Source of the DNA: Mesaphorura yosii
Lineage: Eukaryota; Arthropoda; Collembola; Poduromorpha; Tullbergiidae
Length of the DNA: 64,000 nucleotides
Assembly (NCBI GenBank): GCA_009869945.1
Contig: WIXG01000061.1
Location: 220,136-284,135 of the forward strand
Direction of reading: 5' to 3'
The first letter of the stretch is position 1. Every line of letters begins with the position of its first letter. Of the stretch, positions 59,646-64,000 are shown piece by piece. The position numbers were made by a program, and so were the translations under genes. Below the pieces are notes generated by a model. That model was given only the letters and a program-made list of their open reading frames with translations, was not told the DNA's origin and did no database searches.

Positions 59646-62600
59646 GCTAGTTTGATCGGGAGTAATGGAATAATCAATTCCGAATGAAAGGAAAAGTGCC
59701 ACAATCATCGTGCTGTGGAGATTTTAGCACGCGCTCGACTCTGCGTTCTTTTGAGGCTCATCCCAGACAGTCTCATTTAGTGTGGAGATAAATCCACATT
59801 TACTAGTTATCAGAGCAAATAAAACAGCAGAGCAGAGTGCAATCGTGCAAGAAAGAAAAATGTGCGGCCGTCTGATACGAAAGTCAAAGTCAATATTCGT
59901 TACTCACACTTGCACAATGCGATGCATCGAGAGATGCATGGTTTGAATCACAATCTGGAAAAATCTGAAGCAGAATTTTGCGCAAAGCCAGAACTTCCAT
60001 TTCGAGCTTAATTAATTGAATTTGATCGTGATGCTGTTGCTGCATCGCAGAAGACGCGTGTGACGCGTACGAAAATTCAGGAACGAAACGATGACAGCAG
60101 ACCTTTTTCTAAGTTCTAGTCACATGGCCACCGCCACCGCTCAAATCAGACACGAGTAACAGTCGCTGTAACAGTTAATACAAAATAGTGCAAGAAAAAG
60201 CTCACGCTGGTGTTAAAGATTGGAGTACTAGAAACCTCAGGTCATTATTAATTCATCGTAATAGCGTATTAGAAAGCGCATGGGAAGGCCTGCTCGGAGA
60301 TCATGCAGACAATTCTCACAATTTGCCTCAAGAAAGCGTTACCGTGTAATTTGAAGAGTTTCTACTTTCTCCGAGAGACACTCATTAATCGCTCTCGCTC
60401 ATGCGGGCAGGCTCCTCGGCTAAACCCGTCGGAAATGTTACACGTTTTGATGAGGATGAAAAATTCGTCGACGTTCGCCACGACATGAAATTTCGATTCA
60501 TTTTAATTAATTTACTCCCAGTTTTTACGCACACTTTTGCGATGACATTTTTATCTATTTATGCATGCATACAGCCTGTCCCGTACGGCACGGAGAGGAG
60601 AGGCACGAAAGTGGAAGCGAGAAAATGAGATAAAGTTAATGCAAACATAACCTCGTTAACATTGTCAGGAAATATTGCACTCAGGAGACAAAGTTTTAAT
60701 GGATGAATTGAGCAAAATACGCCAACGCCAAAATACACGTTCGCCGTGCACGCGGGTAGCGTGACTGTGACTGCGTGCGTCAATTCACCGGTTGAAGGAG
60801 CTCTCATGATGAAGTGCACTGCACAGTGGCTTGATTGTAGTGCAAAGTGATTAGTATTCATAATCTCCAAATTCCTGACTGGACAATATGTGTTCAGTCA
60901 GCACCTCGTCGCCTATCTGAAGTGACCATCTGCTGCTTTGTTGAAAATGTCAAGGGAAGAACTTGACTCAGCAACAATTTGCGGATTCCATTCATTAGGC
61001 GCCTGGGAGCATTAAGTCTCCCATTAACTTCTTCTCTCCGACAAATCCGCCTTTGTACACGTGAAACGCTAACGCCAAAGCAGCGAACACGAAAACTCGA
61101 AAGGCTCGAATACAAAGGAAGGAGAAAGTTCGAGATTTAATTTTGAAATGGGTCGTATTCCGCTCCAAGATTTTGTCGTCTTAAAGAAAGGACGATGAAA
61201 ATTGTTCTCTCTTTGTACGCGCGACATGCACCTTTGAGATTTGGTCATATCAATTTTGCAATGGAACAATCACTGATTGGACAAATACTTACTGCGAATA
61301 TCGCATTCCCCGTTCCACTAACGATGACTTCCTTATTTGCTTTCACTGACTGGGATTCTACACAACTTTTCCTCCGCACGCGTGCCGATCAAAACTTGCA
61401 CTGATCAGTGCGGCTTTCTTGCGTTGTCTCTCTTTTTCACCACTCTGCTTGCTCCCGCACGGCTGAAAAACGCACGGAGAGATAAATGAATTGGGCTGAA
61501 AGTGAGAAAAGCTTTCGCTCTTTAACAACGAGCTGAACACTGAACCCGGAGCGGCCGGGTTCTCAGCTATTTACAAAAGAGTTCCAAGGTTTCGTAGCAC
61601 TTGAGAACGCGCCCAGCCAGCCGACTCAGGCGTAGTCAGTTTGCGTTGCCTTTCTCCTCGTTTCCGATGCCTGCTCATAAATTCCTTCCTCCGGCCGAAG
61701 CTACCCCTTATCACGTTACGAGTACAAATACGCCTAGCTTATGCCTCCGCGCTTGCCTTTCAGTTCTTTTATTCTCGCCGAAATGCATTGTTCTTTGCCC
61801 GTATTTGCAAACTTCTAACGCACATTTACATTGTCATTACTGTCCCACGAACCGTTGGCAAGGCAAGAGACAGAAATGAAGCGTTGCTGCCCTAACTTTC
61901 TTGCATTATTCATACTAATACGTGTAACTGCAAGGAAAGACTCCATTCACACGACACATTTAATAATAGTTTGCACTTTTTATACGCGAAACTGCATATT
62001 ATTTCGTTACACAATTCGCACGGACGCGGGAATGGAGAATTATGATTATTATTATTCGAGCGACTTCCTTTGTGCTTGTTTCCCAAATATTTCTAATCCC
62101 AAGTAATTTGTTCGTTTTCCAGCTGAGTCAACCGTGCTCCGTGCATAAGCAATTCTGTGCATGGCTCGTTAATGGTGGGTTGTAGGCAGTTTTTAAGATG
62201 ACAAGCATTATACGAGCATATTTACAATATTATTATTATTAGTGACAAGGCAAGCATATGTTGAAGGCACAAGGCGAGCAAGCGGAATCGCAATATAACG
62301 CACCATTTGGAATTATGTTACGAGATACCAATTTATCAAATGCGTTATGTTGATGTCTTTCCTAGGCTGCTGCTTCTCCGGCATTCTAAGTAATTGGTTC
62401 AGGATGGAAAAGACATTTGCATGCCCAGAGGCTCGATTCTCAACTGCAAATTGAAGCGACTGCCTCACACTACACGAAATCCAAGTAAAGAAGTGTTGCC
62501 GGTTTAAGAAGCGCCTGCTGGAAGAAGGAATTCACTGTTGCGTACAACCGGAAACTGCAAAAGAAGAAGTGAAAGAAGTCGAATTAAAGCTGAAATCGTA

Positions 62601-63717
62601 ATTTCGTAATGGTAAACAACACTTTCAAATCCGGGGATTTTGTCTCGGACCTACGCCTGGCCAGCCGGGATCGAATTTTGATGTGAAATCTGGTCTGTTT
62701 ACGATGCGGAAGAAGCCGACTTCGAATCGTGCGTTGTTCGCAAATCCATTTCCCTTTGGGGAATGAAGTCTCTTCTTGAACTCCGTTCTGTTTCTGTTTC
62801 GTTCTCTGCTTCTGTCTTGTAGTGCGCTCTAAACTCGAAACAGGCAAGAAGGCAAGGCAAGGCAGCTCGTTTCATCTTTTAATAATAATAATGCCATCCT
62901 CTGAAATCTGAAGAACCTCAAAACAATTTCACCGTGCATTGATATTCATTGATAATACGTGCAGAATGGCTTCATCTTCGTCCGTTTAGGCTTGAATTTG
63001 GTATGCAGAGTCTCTTAGGCAAAATGATTGGCTTGAAGGCCAATTTGTTTCTCAAATCGTATCAGTTCCTTCTGATTTGATTTTTGTACGATAGACGAAT
63101 TTTGCAAACGCACTTGAGCCTTTGAACTCACAAAATTGTGCATTATTCGTGGGAACAGAAGACCAATCGATTAGGTGATTGCTTTAAAGTTAGTCTAGTC
63201 TAGTCTCGTACTGTTTTTTTTAAGTCGGTTATTTGATCCCATTGCCTTTTGTATCGCATCCAGCACACTTCGACTTCACGGATGATTTATTGCGGTGATG
63301 CAGATCGATACTTTCCTGGTCTGAGGTGACTGTGCTACTCTTATTATGAAAATGTGCAATAAATAGATGCGTACACACTTCCCTTCTGCCTAACAAGCCA
63401 GCATCATCATGTCATATGGGCCGTTGTCTTATGCAAATGTGATGAACTACTAGTTCAAGCTCTTCATATTGCCTATTCTGTCACGAAGGCGAAGGCAGTG
63501 ATGCGTTTGTGTTTCACTGCAGCTTCTCTGAATCTCCTTGCCTGTGCCTTTGCCTTTACAAAATCCACGAAGAATCGATCATCCCACACGAAGGCCAATC
63601 ATTCAAACGACACGAGCATCGGCGTCTGGCCGGTTCGGAAAAGTCAAAAAGCAAAACTTCTAATCGGCTTTGTCCAGACGCTTCGCGCGTAGTGTCGAGA
63701 CAGTTTGAGTGTCGTTG

Positions 63718-63725
63718 GTTGTGAG
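63718..63725. repeat. Candidate target-site duplication (left copy)
   Basis: GTTGTGAG immediately before the transposon-like end fits the nTnnnnAn preference of hAT insertions. The right copy would lie beyond the window. Confidence 0.4.
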
Positions 63726-64000
63726 CAGGGTTGGAAAAAATCATGATTTTTTCGAAAAAATCAATAAATCGGATTTTTTTGATTTAATCATGATTTTTTT
63801 GATTTTTTTGATTTTTTCCCATTTTTTTTCAAAAAACGCTAAAATACGGCATTTGGCGCATAATTTGGTCTCCTTATAAAGTTTTTCAATGAATCAGGTC
63901 ATTGAGAAGCTATTATTGTGATAACAAATCCAAAATTTTAGCGAAAACAATCTGAATTAACGTCTAAAAATTTCAATGGCCACGAAGATTTCATTTTTAA
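63726..64000. mobile_element. Left end of a hAT-like DNA transposon, cut by the window edge
   Basis: Starts abruptly with CAGGGTTGG, a typical hAT terminal inverted repeat beginning, after an 8-base stretch fitting the hAT target-site pattern. Then comes an 18-base palindrome (63735-63752, AAAAAATCATGATTTTTT) and a run of GATTTTTT-type repeats to about 63830, quite unlike the surrounding DNA. No transposase is visible in the 275 bases present. The right end, and whether the copy is complete or non-autonomous, cannot be seen. Confidence 0.55.

Larger units (their letters stand above)
55795..63725. other. Gene-poor region upstream of the SPR-family receptor
   Basis: About 7.9 kb with no coding exon I can support. 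It lies 5' of the receptor gene, so it may contain its promoter, non-coding first exons and enhancers. A perfect 14-base-pair hairpin lies at 59612-59645. Short AAT/ATT microsatellites occur near 62230 and 62881. ORFs of 60-108 codons overlap on both strands without family resemblance. Confidence 0.5.

Noticed and set aside
1-64000. CRISPR arrays, tRNA or rRNA genes, viral insertions
   Set aside because: I saw no regularly spaced repeats, no tRNA-like arm motifs, no rRNA and no viral protein frames while reading; a tRNA scan and a BLASTX run would confirm.

Overview
This is a stretch of nuclear DNA from an invertebrate animal. Genes are split into many exons by short GT-AG introns (mostly 50-100 bases), AATAAA poly(A) signals follow several stop codons, and there are no operons or ribosome binding sites. 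A receptor of the sex-peptide/myoinhibitory-peptide (SPR) family with its typical C-terminal tail, plus KDM3, SMC6, Brahma and LOTUS-Tudor genes, suggests an arthropod or close relative. The compact introns would suit a small-genome crustacean or basal hexapod, but I cannot name the species.

Layout. 0.3-1.1 kb (+): small secreted six-cysteine protein, unidentified. 1.3-6.2 kb (-): Brahma/BRG1 SWI/SNF ATPase, complete from QLQ to SnAC but with no bromodomain. 8.7-14.0 kb (+): SMC6. 15.8-19.4 kb (+): KDM3-type JmjC histone demethylase. 19.6-22.2 kb (-): LOTUS-like plus Tudor protein. 22.8-30.8 kb (-): HEATR5 trafficking protein, 26 exons. 34.9-38.2 kb (+): ChaC gamma-glutamylcyclotransferase with two alternative last exons. 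39.1-40.6 kb (-): CDIN1-like nuclease. 41.4-42.7 kb (+): unidentified acidic protein. 43.5-47.9 kb (+): FAM234-like membrane protein. 54.4-55.8 kb (-): SPR-family GPCR. The rest of 48-64 kb is gene-poor; a hAT-like transposon end enters at 63.7 kb.

Exon models were built by hand from splice consensus, reading frame and family resemblance. Each of the eleven models sums to a whole number of codons, which supports them, but UTRs and any non-coding 5' exons are not resolved.

Three neighbours (Brahma, SMC6, KDM3) act on chromatin, but they have separate promoters and nothing shows co-regulation. Two convergent pairs (secreted protein/Brahma and KDM3/LOTUS-Tudor) appear to have overlapping 3' UTRs. 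The most interesting signals are the duplicated terminal exon of ChaC, the bromodomain-less Brahma, a microRNA-like hairpin near 50.15 kb, and an in-frame 93-base intron in the unidentified gene.
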